Shown piece by piece: positions 40,762-52,599 of a stretch of 64,000 nucleotides of DNA. The position numbers and the translations under genes are program-made. Positions within the stretch are counted from its first letter, which is position 1. Each line of letters starts with the position of its first letter. Under the pieces are notes generated by a model, which saw nothing but the letters and a program-made list of their open reading frames with translations, searched no databases and was not told the DNA's origin. The stretch lies in assembly GCA_024509875.1 (NCBI GenBank), contig JAMPIV010016262.1:1-64000 (forward strand), written 5' to 3'. The DNA comes from Oreohelix idahoensis. Taxonomy: Eukaryota > Mollusca > Gastropoda > Stylommatophora > Oreohelicidae.

Positions 40762-41134
40762 CTGTCAGGAAAATATCACTGATTTGAGAATTCTTAATCA
40801 AAACAAATGTGCCTTTATTTGCACAAATACATGCACAATTATATTTATATCCAGGTATATACATACTCATTCTTTTCACGTTTGAACATCAGTTTTTCTG
40901 CCATGCTTTGCAAATATTGCCATGTTCACAAATCATGTTTTAAAACATGAAAAAAAATTAACTGAAATGTTAACTAAAAATACAACAATCTATTGCTTTT
41001 AATAGAACACATAAAAATAAAGAAAGCTTAAAATAACACAGCTAAAACACACACAAACCATAGTTATCCCACATGTTCAGTGAGAAAATACAATAAATTA
41101 AAGAATAGACTAGAAAATATGTCCGATTCCTTAC

Positions 41135-41276
41135 TGAAGTCTACATCCAGGCGAGCAATGGCTTCAAATGTTCCTGCAGGACTGATGGCCTGGCAAAGGT
41201 AATCTCCAGCATCCTCAAGTCTTAGGTTAACAATAGTTAGACGGCCATTTGCATCTACAGCTTGGGAAGGCATAGC
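41135..41276 (-). CDS. HSPG2: Perlecan exon: second half of the Ig module within the LDLa array
   Basis: This 142-base exon runs from phase 0 (cttcaaag acceptor) to phase 1 (gtaagg donor). It reads AMPSQAVDANGRLTIVNLRL, then EDAGDYLCQAISPAG and ARLDVDF. The L-x-I...D-A-G-D-Y-x-C-x-A stretch is the C-terminal half of an I-set Ig domain, with its second disulfide cysteine. It completes the half on 41636-41763. The frame is intact. Confidence 0.88.
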
Positions 41277-41404
41277 CTTTGAAGAAAGGTGAGAATGTTT
41301 ATTCCATGGAGGATTTAGTTCACATGAAGGTCTGAATTTTTATTTCTGAGACAATATACAACATTATTACCCACTGGAACAAATTTTCATCACTTAAAAA
41401 GAAT

Positions 41405-41446
41405 CAATAAATATATATCTATATCTATATATATATATTTATACTC
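41405..41446. repeat. AT-rich microsatellite
   Basis: A short (TA)n/(TATC)n tract lies in the intron that splits the Ig module. Confidence 0.7.
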
Positions 41447-41635
41447 CTGAGTATAAGTCAAGACATTTTTCCCCTTTTTGGACCATACAAAATATACCCT
41501 AGACTTATATTTGAGAAAAATAAAAGATTTATGAAATCAGTCAGTATTGCCCTTCAAGGTAAGGTTAACGTCTACGTTAATGAATTCATGAAATCATCTA
41601 TATATGTTACTCACCACTTCAATAATTCCACTTAC

Positions 41636-41763
41636 CCCTCCAGTTCTTCTTGACCACACTACCCTTGGTGGAGGACTGCCTGTGACTTGACAAATGAAGG
41701 AAGCACTAGTGCCAGCACGTTTCCTCATTTGCTGTGGGCTGATGATCACTGTGATGCCTAGAT
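41636..41763 (-). CDS. HSPG2: Perlecan exon: first half of the Ig module within the LDLa array
   Basis: This 128-base exon runs from phase 1 (ttttgtag acceptor) to phase 0 (gtaagt donor). It reads LGITVIISPQQMRKRAG, then ASFICQVTGSPPPRVVWSRR, with the first Ig cysteine and the W of the core. Together with 41135-41276 it makes one 90-residue Ig domain that is phase 1-1 overall, so it could have been inserted as a unit between LDLa exons. The frame is intact. Confidence 0.88.
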
Positions 41764-42770
41764 CTACAAAAGTAAAAAGGCAATGGACTTAAGAAACCAT
41801 TATAACAATGATCAATTGATGTAAAACACATTACACATTGCATACAGATGACTTCCAGTTGCAAAAGACCATGACACCCATATGCAGTTCTTTTCATTTA
41901 TGCAAACTTGATATTTCAGTTGAACATTCATATTTTTTTTTTTTTTAATTGGACTTGACAACTTTTGATTGTCTTTGATTTTCCAATGCCCTCAAAGTCC
42001 CTCTTGTCTACTGTATCCTATGACATTGTTTGTCCATTTCTCTAAGTGTATGCTGCTGCCAAGGAATATGTCCACACAAATATTGTCAAGGGAACAATTA
42101 GCTGCACTGATGACACAGAGTCATAACAAATGGTACACATGATAAATTACCCATCTGCTTTGCATACTGACAAATTTTATTTAAATGGTAACATAATGGG
42201 AGCTGGAATGCATGAGCTGTACATCCACAGGTCATGTAAAAAACATGTTTAAAAAATCCGAGAGAAGAAGAAAGTATACTCAAAACTCTGTAAGGAGCAC
42301 AAAGAAACAAAATGATGATGATTATGATATACAAACCAGACAGAAAGTGCCAGGCAAAATGTAACAGTGACAAAACTGAGACCCATTGAGTGTTTATGAA
42401 GAACATTTTAATGTGTGAGAGAATGAACATCTAACGAAGCAAGGTCAACAGAATCAACAACAGTACACACTTTTGTATCACACAGACATGACCCCCTTTG
42501 CAGGGTAAAGAACCATCCTTCTCGTGGCATTGCACATATGCCAATTAGTGAGTCTGGTGTAACCTCCACCAGTTATAGCCCGCTGAGTCGGAGAAGTTCT
42601 CTGGGGTTGCAAGAAAGCCCAAAACCAATACCCCAAATTTTGTTGCAAGGGTAAAAGAGTGAATAACTTGAACCCCATGGGGATTGTAACGAATGAGCGA
42701 TCACAGGGCCACACACACACTGAATAATAGATAGACACTTAAGAAGACAAAATAACAAAACATTTCTTAC
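41764..42770. other. Intron segment, nothing recognised
   Basis: About 1 kb of AT-rich intron. No exon or named repeat is supported. Confidence 0.35.
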
Positions 42771-42884
42771 CACAGTCCCTCTCATCTGATCCATCTTGAC
42801 AGTCATATCGTCTATCACATCGGGCAGTAAGAGCAACACACTGACCATCTGAGCACCTGAACTCTCTCTCTGTACATGCTTGAA
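42771..42884 (-). CDS. HSPG2: Perlecan exon: LDLa module
   Basis: This 114-base exon is phase 1-1 (ctaaag acceptor, gtaaga donor). It holds a complete LDLa module: [14 protein letters not shown], then [11 protein letters not shown], then QDGSDERDC. Six cysteines and the calcium-binding acidic residues are present, although the usual C-D-G is C-D-R here. The frame is intact. It is the most upstream clean LDLa exon in the window. Confidence 0.92.
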
Positions 42885-43696
42885 CTTTAGACAGACACAA
42901 ATGTGTATACTCCAAATGATTAACTTAGTTTATATGCTTGATGAACAAATAGATCCAAACTGCTTTTTTGTTTTTTCGTAATTAGGAAAACTTCCATATT
43001 GAATGGTTTGTTTTCTGGTTCTTTTAGAAAACTTTCATACAAATTGTTTTTAATTCTACAAATGAACAAAAGGTGACCTATTTTATGACAGTAAAATTTT
43101 AATTGAAAATTATATGACAAAACTACATAACCGGATCTTTCATATCTAAAAACCTAATAAGAGTTGAATTAAGTTTCAATCTTAGTTACATGACTTCAGT
43201 AACAGGAATCTAAAATGTAGTATGTTCATGAATTATCATAACATTTATATAAAGCAAACCTGCCACTTATGGACAGTACATACAGCTACATCAATTGTGA
43301 ACAAAGAATGTTCTAACGATCAGGACCTGGAGTTGGTCACTTTAACTCTTAACTACAAAGTTTCTTATATACGTTCTTACCAATGTGCTTTTATGAAACC
43401 AGAGCTCCAAAATTAAAAGCTTAAAGACAAGGATATTTTTATTTATTGACATTTTAACAACTAATGCTCATTATTGTTTCTCACATGTACAACTCTCAAA
43501 GGAAAGAAGAAATTACTATGGACAAAAGCTTAAGGGCCGCATTCATTTAGCTTTAGACAAGGGATTATATAATATTATTGGCAAACTGTAAAGACAATGT
43601 GAAAATGTCATTAAAACTGATGCTCAGACGAAATGTGTATACATTTTCTGTGTGCACTAGGTAAATTTTTTTAAATGTCTCAAAAACTGGGTCACA
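42885..43696. other. Intron segment, nothing recognised
   Basis: AT-rich intron between an LDLa exon and the piggyBac-like element. Nothing is supported here. Confidence 0.35.
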
Positions 43697-43767
43697 TTAA
43701 CTCTTTCAGTCCCGCCAAAAAGTGGGTTTGGCCCAAGCAAAAATGGCCACCGCAGTGCAGTTTTTTT

Positions 43768-45425
43768 TGTTAGTTGTTTGGAAATAATTTTGCGCAAAAA
43801 TGTTCATATGCATAAAGGGACTTTGTTGTTGTATATGAAAACTGAAGTAATGAGGATGTACTTTACTCTTGTGCTACAAGTATAAAAAGCATTTCATTGA
43901 AAAATGTAAATTAGTTATTCAAGGTCAAATGAGGACAAAAGAAGAAGCGGTGCAAAATTTAGTCTAAAAAAGTATTCATTTAAAATTCTTTCTACAATTG
44001 TTCCTCACCGGAGTTTAAGAATATCCAAGTGTAAAGTTTCAGAAAATGTTCGTCAAACAGAAGTATTCTAACAAAGTTCAATCAGTGTTTAATCAATAAA
44101 CACTCAGTGAAGATTGTTAATTTCATAAATTACAACAACAGGTCATATTGTTTGGTGAAAAAGCTGTTGGAAATTGTCAACCCTGTGTGTATTTTATTGT
44201 TGTTGTTTGGAAATAATTTTTTAAAAAATTCATATGCATAAATAACTTTGTTGTTGTATATGAAACTGAAGGTAATTGGATGTACTTTACTCTTGTGCTC
44301 CAAGTATTTGATAATAGCTTTCATTGAAAAATGATTAGTTATTCAAGGTAAAATGGAGGACAAAAGAAGAAGCCGGTGCAAAATTAGTCTATTTAAAGTA
44401 TTCATTAAAATTCTTCTACAACTTGTTCCTCATGAGAATATCCAAGTGTAAAGTTTCAAAATGTCTCAAACAGAAGTATTCTAACAAAGTTCAATCATGT
44501 ATTTAATCAATAAACATCAGAAGACGTTTTGTTAATGTTCATATAAATTACAAACAACAGGTCATATTGTTTGTGTTAACAAAAAGAGGAAATTGTAACC
44601 CTGTGTGTTTTTATTGTTGATTGTTTTGGAAATAATTTTTTTTTAAATGTTCAATGTATAAATAACTTTGTTGTTGTATATGAAACTGAAGGTAATTGGA
44701 TGTACTTTACTCTTGTGCTATTTAATGAATTTAACTTTCATTAAAAATGATTGTTATTCAAGGTGTAAAATGGAGGACAAAAGAAGAAGCCAGTGCAAAA
44801 ATTAGAGTTAAAGTATTCATTAAAATTCTTCTACAATTGATCCTCATGAGAATATCCAAGTGTAAAGTTTCAAATGTCTCAAACAGAAGTATTCTAACAA
44901 AGTTCAATCAGTTTTAATCAATAAAACACTCAGAAGATTGTTATATTTCACAAATTAAACAACAGGTCATATTGTTGCAAAAAAGAGGAAATTGTCAACC
45001 CTGTGTGTTATTTATTGTTGTTGTTTGGGAAATCATTTTTTTTAAATATTCTAAATGTATAAATATAACTTTGTTTGTTTGTATATGAAAACTGAAGGTA
45101 ATTGGATGTACTTTTCTCTTGTGCTACAAGTATAAAAGCTTTCATTGAAAAATGATTAGTTATTCAAGGTAAAATTGAGGACAAAAGAAGAAGCCGGTGC
45201 AAAATTAGACTAAAAGTATTCATTAAAATTCTTCTACAATTGTTCCTCATGAGAATATCCAAGTGTAAAGTTTCAAAATGTCTCAAACAGAAGTTATTCT
45301 AACAAAGTTCAAGTCAGTTTTTTAATCATTAAACACAATCTCAGAAAGATCTTTAATTTCATGCGCAATTACAACAACAGGTCATATTGTTGTATAAAAA
45401 AGAGGAAATTTCAGTTTTATTAGAC
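43768..45425. repeat. Four ~400-430 bp tandem repeats inside the piggyBac-like element
   Basis: A unit that starts near GTTGTTTGGAAATAATTTT (43771, 44201, 44620 and 45019) is repeated about four times. It contains CTTTGTTGTTGTATATGAAA, ATTCAAGGT, GACAAAAGAAGAAGC and AACAACAGGTCATATTGTT in the same order in each copy. Successive copies differ mainly by small insertions and deletions, many in short homopolymers. The first part of the unit also occurs once in the MITE at 10754-11046. Confidence 0.9.
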
Positions 45426-46149
45426 ATTAGAAAGATGGGAATATTATATTATTTAACACATGAATTAATTGTTAGTAACTGCATCTTGTGCATAATTTAA
45501 ATTTATCAATAAAACTTATTAGTTAGTAAAATGTAAAGTAAAAATGGAGGCTGAATAAGAAGCAGGTAAATTTGAAAAGAAATAGAATTATATTCTTACC
45601 TTGCCGAGCTGCTCCTCTTCTGAGATATTATCCATAGGAAAACACATTAATCATAAATCCATAGGAAAGCACAAAATCCATAGTAAATCACAAAAGATCA
45701 CTTTTTCTAAATACATTAAACACTGGGGCCTATAGTATAAAACACTATTTTATAATTAAATCCTAAGTAAAAAAAAATTACACAAAAAAAGTCCTTAGCA
45801 TTTTAAAAAAATGAAAAATTTCAAATGGTAGGCCCTATCAAACATCAAAAAAAAAAAAGGGAAAAAAGAAAATTTTATTTACACAAAGCTTTTTCATATC
45901 TAGGCATACCCTATATATTTTTTTGCTTATGATAAGCTACTAAGCAATATTGTTTTTTATTATACAAAGGTGGGGTCTGCCCGGTGCATCCCTATACACA
46001 CATAGCTTGATCTGCGACAACAAATTCCATTGGCGCTACAATGAACACAGGCTCTGCTCTTTCCATCATATTCAACTAGATTGTCTGGCTCCAATCATCA
46101 GGTTCACTTCATTTCCTTTTCATAGAGTGTTATAGAATTTTTTGGTGGT

Positions 46150-47880
46150 GGACAATCTATTACACCGCCTGTGGTGTCAGCTGAGCAGCTTCTTTCGACA
46201 GATCCTCAATTCAAAACTCTGTTTAAAATCTTGAAGTGTGAGCTTCCTTTTTGTTGTCGCACCTTCCTGCCACAAATTGTATAGGATGTGGGCATTTACC
46301 TGTGTCACTGCAATAATCCAGTGGTAAATCTTCTTCTTCCACCCACTTTCTGGTTTTTACGGTTGTGCTTACTGTAGATAAACCAACCATTTGATCCATC
46401 CGTTCGCATCAGCCACTCATACACATATTATGTAGTCATGAACTACCTTTGGCTTTGTAACTTTGTTTAGACCCATGCTTTCTCAGAAAAACCGTTGCGA
46501 CGGCTGATTTAAGTTGACACAAGTAGTGCAGGGTTTTTTGCTTTTTTATCTTTCCAGGCATACACAACAATGTTGTATTTTCCGAGTCCAAAAAAACCAT
46601 TTCATCTCTTGATGGTCAAGCTCTTGAGATTTTTTATTTCAGGAGGAAAACTTGGCACGGGTTTACATTCAGGGTTCCTGTATAATTAATTATAACTGTG
46701 AGAGCAGAGCAGCATATTCAATCATTCAGAGCTTTGGATGAATAAAAATCTTATCAGCTCAAAAATATGATTGTCCTGATCTCAGTGGCTTTATAAAGAG
46801 TGCCGAACACTTTCACGGCATGAGCAGAGCTGGGATCTAAACTAGGATCTTATCAAAGGCTGTATTTTTTCCAAAATAAATTTTCAAAAATTGAAAAACA
46901 TTTAGGCCGGTAGCCTGAAATCAACAAAGTTCCTCCTATAAATGTTTTGATAATGGTAGCATTTGTTGCACCGAGTTTTACTGATTGCATTGAACTTTGT
47001 GTTGTGCCTAAACCTACCTTTACCATCCTAACTACCAATCTCATCAATACAGTAAACATCTTCCAAATAACGATAGAAAGCATTTCTGAAATATTGGTCA
47101 ATAAGCATAGTCGACAAAATGGCACAATTTTTAGCTGCGTTGCGTCCTGATCTTCTGGTTCACAAACATGCAGCATACTGTGATAAATAGTTTGAAAAAC
47201 GGTTTCTCGAAAAACATCTCGTGGATTACCCAAGGTGTTATAAAAAATTTCCTGCGGTGCGCCAGTAGTCTTTGTATAGTTTTGGGTCTTCGATCCAGTC
47301 CCATCGCAATCATTACAGCTGTAGTAACACTTGAGCCATTCATCATAATAACGTCAGCGCGTTGTCATGAAAAGAGAACAATGAATACTTTCTATGTGGG
47401 TTGTTTGTTTTCAACAACTTTTGCAGCATAGGAATTAATGCTGGTTATCAGAGTGCTAAACAACACCATCATCCCATGTTGTAAAATTTTAAAAAATCAA
47501 GAGGTGTTTTGCAAACTATACAGACCCTGGATTTATGTTCTGTCTTGTCTGGCTCGAAAAGTAAAAATTTTGCCTTTTAGTTTCTCCAGTGGTGGAAGCC
47601 GAATGCCAAACTGCGTTGTTTGTATTAGGCCTAGTCCTTACTAACAAAATCATTAGAGGCTATTTCCAATACTCCTGGTGATTCTTTTTTGGCTTGGATA
47701 TATTATCTGAATTTATTGCAGTCTGATTACATGCTCCTGTATCCATAACTTCATTTATCGACACCAGACCTTCCCATTAGGCCTATCAATATCATCCTCG
47801 GTTTCCGAAGATTCGATATCGTTCGATATCATCGATATCTGGTTTCAGAGAGTCGTTTTCGCTATGCCTGTGAATACATA
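46150..47880 (-). pseudogene. Decayed piggyBac transposase
   Basis: The minus strand gives piggyBac DDE (DDE_Tnp_1_7) segments in shifting frames. Near 46431-46460 there is TKPKVVHDYI, the K-P-x-V-V-x-D-Y motif. It is followed by a degraded KW-type block near 46300-46350 and a VNAHIL-like stretch near 46290. Near 47050 a YCIDEIGS stretch may be the first catalytic region. Upstream, at 47700-47830, an acidic, serine-rich N-terminus is plausible. Stops and frameshifts are frequent. An open stretch at 46853-47233 mixes frames and is not a protein in itself. Confidence 0.6.
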
Positions 47881-48262
47881 CTGCACATCATTTTCCAAAA
47901 TTTCACTTCAAACAACTTACGAGCTTGTCTGACGTGAGCCTTTGGGGCCTTACCATTCGAAGAAGTGGGTTGTGGCCATTTTTTGTTAGAAAATTATGCG
48001 CTTAAAAAAAACCGCTTTAAAAAATCTAAAATAAATATCTCAAAACAGAAACACGTTCACTCTTAGACACATGTTTGGTATTTAAAAACAATGTAGGCTA
48101 CTTCCTGTCGGGAAATGACGTCGTTTTGGGTGGTTTGTGGTAATTGTAATTAGAAACAGTCTCAAACAGAGGCACATATACTAAAGGCTTTTTAAAGTCG
48201 ATTGGGCCAAGCGCGTCTAACCCCTGAGCCTTTATAAAGTCGATTGGGACTTAAAGAGTTAA

Positions 48263-48479
48263 CCCGCACGTGAAAATTGCCATTGTTGCTGCAAAAAACT
48301 CGTGGTTTTTGCAAACACGCCCCCACTAGTTCAAAGGTGAAAAAGTGAGTTGAATTTGAATGCACGTAGGAGAAAATGATCACTCGGTTAATCGAGTGTT
48401 CACCATTGGTATGCAATAAATCCAGTATATGACAAGTGTGGTCGAAATGATCACTGCATTAGCCATGCCACCAAGGAGA
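48263..48479. other. Short unassigned intron segment
   Basis: This is the sequence between the piggyBac-like element and a Tc1 relic. Nothing is recognised in it. Confidence 0.3.
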
Positions 48480-48725
48480 AGTCCTCAGCACTGTCGACCG
48501 TGGCCGAGCCATCGCATGGAATTTTCAGGATGGCGTCAATCTGTTCGTCATGTTGCAAGATGTTTAGCAGTGTCCCACTCACTTACCATTCAGAGACTTC
48601 TTGGGAGAATTTCAAGCTACCGGACATTTGGAAAATCGACCCTGCTTCACGAAAGAATTATATTAATCCTTGTCTTACAACTGAAATGGCGGCCCTTAAC
48701 TTTTGTCTCCAGTAGTATATAATGG
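48480..48725 (+). pseudogene. Tc1-like transposase N-terminal relic
   Basis: In mixed plus-strand frames the sequence reads FQDGVN, then SVRHVARCLAVSHS, then TIQRLLGRI and FQATGHLENRP. This is the order of the Tc1-family N-terminal paired-like helix-turn-helix domain (D-G-x-x-x-x-x-V-A-x-x-x-x-V-S-x-S...F-x-x-T-G...R-x-R). At least two frame changes separate the parts. No catalytic domain or inverted repeats are seen. Confidence 0.55.
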
Positions 48726-50893
48726 TCAACTGTAAGAGAATGTGTGAAGGCATCTCACAAAATTGGTATACATGTCAGAATTTTGAGAGAATGTGATCAC
48801 AAGAAACATCATTAAAAGACCTTGTTGGTGGTTTTAAAAAAAAATGAAATTGAAAGATTTAGTGATAATTTATTAGTGACTGAATAATGTACCGTAGATA
48901 TGAAATTTCAGAGAAAATCAGTTCAGTTCATCGTCTGTGCCATACTGGCTTTGCTAAATAGGCCAGTGCTTTCAAATGCATACTAAGCATACCTGAAAGT
49001 CATGTTTTGATAATATAACCTACCTATACCATGCAACAGCACAGAGTCTGAAGTTTCATACAATATAAAATCTCAAAGCTGACATTTGTAACCTAAAATA
49101 ACAGTTTTTTTTGTATTCGGTCTCAATAATTCAGATATGTCAACAAAGTTACCATTTTTCTAGAATGCACCACAAACAGGCACACTGGAAAATTATTTTA
49201 TTGTAAAAGTATAACAAACAACACAAACAAAACAACCATCTTAATAAAACTTTAGGTAAAAGGAAAATGAAATGCTGAATTCAGTAAAAAAACAAAAACC
49301 ATTGAGAATGCACCAGAAAGATTTCCTACATCATTACACATGACAGTAATAAAAGAGGAATAAATGTGCATGTTGAGGCAAATTTTAAGTACAAGACCAT
49401 GGGTCATCCAAGAAGAAGGAGGAGAGTAGAATATAAATGAAAACTCACAGTAATCAGCATTGTTTCCTGAAGGCAGGATTGTCAAAGATACCGCATTAGG
49501 AAATGGATTGTGTTTGTCATACAGAACATAAGAACTTCAAAGTATGATATAAAGATGAAGCAACATGATGATAGGAAATCTATACATAGCGATACAACCA
49601 GAAGGCCAATCTGAATTATAATGCAAAAGTCCCCCGTTTAACAAAGTGTTTTTGGCCCCTCAAATTCTATTCTCCATTTACACTCTAAGGGGGGCAGGGC
49701 CCACTGGGTCATGATTCCCAAGGTGTCTCAGCCTCCTGCTGTCTTGTGTAGAAAATGAAAACCATTCCACTTGGATGCAACTTTAAAGTCCACAATTCCA
49801 CCAGGCAGGATGGCATTTGTGTGAAAGTAACATAGTGAAGGACAAATTATTGCGGGTCATTCCGCTGACACCACATGACATGCCTGCGTGAAGCCAACGA
49901 GGCGTGAATTCTTGCGAGGCCGGCTCTTGAAATCTATCTCACCTGAAAACCCCCATATAATGCATCGCCTGTTTCTGTGTAACAGAAAAAATGAGAACAC
50001 TGGTATCGTTGGTTGCCACTGGAGAATTCTGCCCACAATATCATGGATCTGACAAAAATAAACAATAAATTTATATCTGGAAATAATTGTGGCATAAAAC
50101 AAATCATATTTAATAAAAAAACAGTCTAGGTTGTAAGGCAGGCTTAATGATGTAAATACAGTATGAGACACGGCAGGAATACATAATCCTATACCTTCTA
50201 ATACATGGAAGTGTAGGGAAAGGGAACAAAGGAAAGGAGGAAGAGGAGGAGGAAAAAAGAGGAAAACCAAATTTACCTGAAAGAATGGAGTGAAAATTCC
50301 AGCAGGAATGAAAGTAGTGAGATATGCAACAACAAACAAAAACAATATATATATATAAGAAGAAATGTGAAAATAAGTGAGACCTGGAGATAAAGGGGTG
50401 GGGGGGGTTAGTGAACTTAATTGATATGACAAAGATGACACCAGGGAGGGTACAATTTAACAACAACAAAAAGTGAACGTTATTGTTCAGCAAAACTTGT
50501 CCTTCTCTTTTTTTATTTTTACGTTGCTCCCTTATTTAATAGTTGTTGCAGATTTTTTTTATCTTAAAGAAATCCTGGTATTGTTGTTGTTGTTGTTGTT
50601 TAACTAGGGCTTGCTGTGCATCTCGCTCTTCTTTGCAGCCAATACCAAGTTGCATGACTTCTTGGTATTATCTACATTGGTAGATCTTGGCCTTGTCCTG
50701 TGGCTTTTCTGCCCATTCATAAAACCGGTAATAAATCCATGAGCTCCAGTTTTCTCCAGCTTGATTTGCACTTAAAGGATCATCACATCTGGTCCCAAGC
50801 TATGAGGAAGAAGACGCGTATAATACAAATAGGGGAACCATTTATTGGTTTTAACAACGAAATGATAAACTACTTCTCTATAAGATTATTTAC
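48726..50893. other. Intron segment, mostly unassigned
   Basis: About 2.2 kb of AT-rich sequence contains a purine-rich tract near 50215-50270 and a (TTG)n run near 50582-50600. One small exon-like interval (near 49945-49980, flanked by AG and GT) is too short to support. Confidence 0.35.
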
Positions 50894-51031
50894 CACAGCC
50901 CTGTTCATCAGTCCTGTCCTGGACATTCAAAATCTTCCACGTCTACATCGAAGCACTCAGGAGCCAACGCACCTGGCCTATCCAAGCACCTGAAAGAATT
51001 TCTGTTTTATTTGCCCATGCATGGATCCCTT
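50894..51031 (-). pseudogene. HSPG2: Damaged perlecan LDLa exon
   Basis: The interval ends at a GTG/gtaaat donor and has possible acceptors at 51031 (aagtaacag) or 50989 (ctttcag). In shifting minus frames it carries LDLa text: FRC, then CVGS, then LRC, GRF and DRTDEQGC. At least three single-base changes or stops break the frame. The cysteine order and the D-x-T-D-E-x-x-C end are still clear. It may be a real exon with sequence errors or a decayed module. Confidence 0.6.
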
Positions 51032-52298
51032 CTGTTACTTAATACACAACACACAAAAGATTTTAGGTTAAGCCAAAGTAAGGACCAACTAAGACATTAG
51101 CAAAGCCCTTCATCACAGTAAAATTTTCTTGCTTGGTATCTCTCGCCTTATGCTGGTTAATCTACTCCTTACTTTTTTTTCAACACTTCCACACCTTTTC
51201 ATGTGCATTAATGTAGCAATCTTTTTATGAACAGCTGGCTGTTGGGATATTTTGCAAGGTGATGTGAGTTTTAACGATGGGAGTCCCCTTCCTTCATGCA
51301 GTACTGTAAGTTACTCTGATCATTTGAACGTAACTTTAATGCTGCATGCTCTTTTAAACAACTTCTTTTTAGATACCATTTTTTTCTTTATTCATTGTTG
51401 AATTACACTACAGGCGCTCAATGTGCTGTTTTTTTTCAAAAAGGTTTATAATATGGGTCATAACGGAAACGACCATGTTGTATATAAGGCAAATAATTTT
51501 TTTTACTTTGAAATTTTATGTTTCATTGTTATTATTCTTTTAAAAATTGTAATGTTTTTATTTACTTTATTTTTTAAAAAATCACTTTCTGCCACTGCCA
51601 CCAAGTTGGCACTCAGTATCGGCAACATTGGCTCGTGACACCCAGAGGCCTTGTCTATATGCTAGTATAGTTGGTAACAATTCATTGTGAACAAGAGAAA
51701 ACTTACAACCAAAGAAGTTAATTTAATGGATGCTGGAGTGATAAAAAAAGATTGTGGCATTGGATAGGCTGTACAAATAAGGAAACCACGTTAACAGAAT
51801 TATAAGGCAGTCCTCATTTTTTTTTTTTTTATTTTTTTGTTTGTTTGATTTGTTGAATTCCCACCAGTAAACTAAATAGAAGGAACCCAGAGATTAATGG
51901 AGAAGAGAATTGAACAGGCTTTTAAAAATAAAGAGTAAAGAAGATATGAAAAGAACTTAAATTCTGACGCAAAAGGACAGACAGAACGGCTGGTGTGAAA
52001 CTGACTGAGGGTTTCTATTTTCCACAGTCAGCTGAATGATGATGGGTATTGAAAATTTAATGAAATGAAAAGACGAGCTTGAAGCCTATATGCTCTGTAC
52101 TATATTTGTTAATTTGTGTATAGACTCTGCTGAGGGAGATGGTCTCCAAAATTTTAAAACAAGTTTGATCAAGCTTGCATATTAAATTTATACAATGTAG
52201 AAGTTAGCACAACACTGTCTAGCCACCAATTAGCCAAATATCTACTAGAAGCTGTGTGTGCTACTATTTTTTAAAAACACAGTGATGTGGGCACTTAC
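51032..52298. other. Intron segment, possible old non-LTR tail
   Basis: This is mostly unassigned AT-rich sequence. At 51860-52030 the plus strand has a very decayed stretch that may be another non-LTR RT tail (NRGTQ...MEKRIEQAF-like), which I would not defend strongly. Confidence 0.3.
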
Positions 52299-52413
52299 CA
52301 CAATTATCTTCATCAGGAATTATCTCGACAGTTCAGGAATGCTATCATCACTGCATACCGAATATCAATGCACTCTCCACTGCCGCAACTGAACTGTCCT
52401 CAAGGGCCACTTC
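52299..52413 (-). pseudogene. HSPG2: Damaged perlecan LDLa exon
   Basis: The donor (AATTGTG/gtaagt) and acceptor (cctgacag) are good. The minus frames give QFSCGSGECIDIRYA, then, after frame changes, DDSIP, CRDNS and DEDNC. LDLa spacing and the S-D-E-D-x-C end are recognisable. At least three one-base indels, plus a stop near the expected first cysteine, break it. The splice sites look better preserved than the coding frame. Confidence 0.65.
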
Positions 52414-52599
52414 CTGTCAGGTACTGATAGTACAACAGCAGCTACAATGTGACTTATAAGAAAGTAATATATGCATTCCTTTATTTTATCCTTCTGTTCT
52501 TCCCATCAAATCTAAAATGTAGAAGTCCATAATTAAAATAACAGGACATGCTTTTGTTTAGTTTATCTTATTTTAACTTGTATTTAATCTCCATGATCT

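Larger units (their letters stand above)
43697..48262 (-). mobile_element. piggyBac-like transposon with subterminal tandem repeats
   Basis: TTAA at 43697-43700 and 48259-48262 bounds 4,558 bases. The inverted ends are CTCTTTCAGTCCCGCC (left) and, on the opposite strand, CTCTTTAAGTCCCAATC. The right half carries a decayed piggyBac transposase on the minus strand, and the left half a four-unit tandem array. Both ends are shared with the MITE at 10754-11046. TTAA targeting and the transposase type agree, so the class assignment is solid even though the gene is dead. Confidence 0.82.

Noticed and set aside
46853..47233. 126-residue minus-strand frame as a host gene
   Set aside because: Its context and neighbouring motifs place it in a decayed piggyBac transposase, partly in the wrong frame.
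49945..49980. Tiny exon-like interval on the minus strand with AG and GT borders
   Set aside because: It is too short to assign, no perlecan domain is visible, and the open frame around it has no recognisable feature.
50110..50493. 127-residue hydrophobic minus-strand frame
   Set aside because: It arises from purine- and A-rich sequence on the plus strand. There is no domain or splice context.
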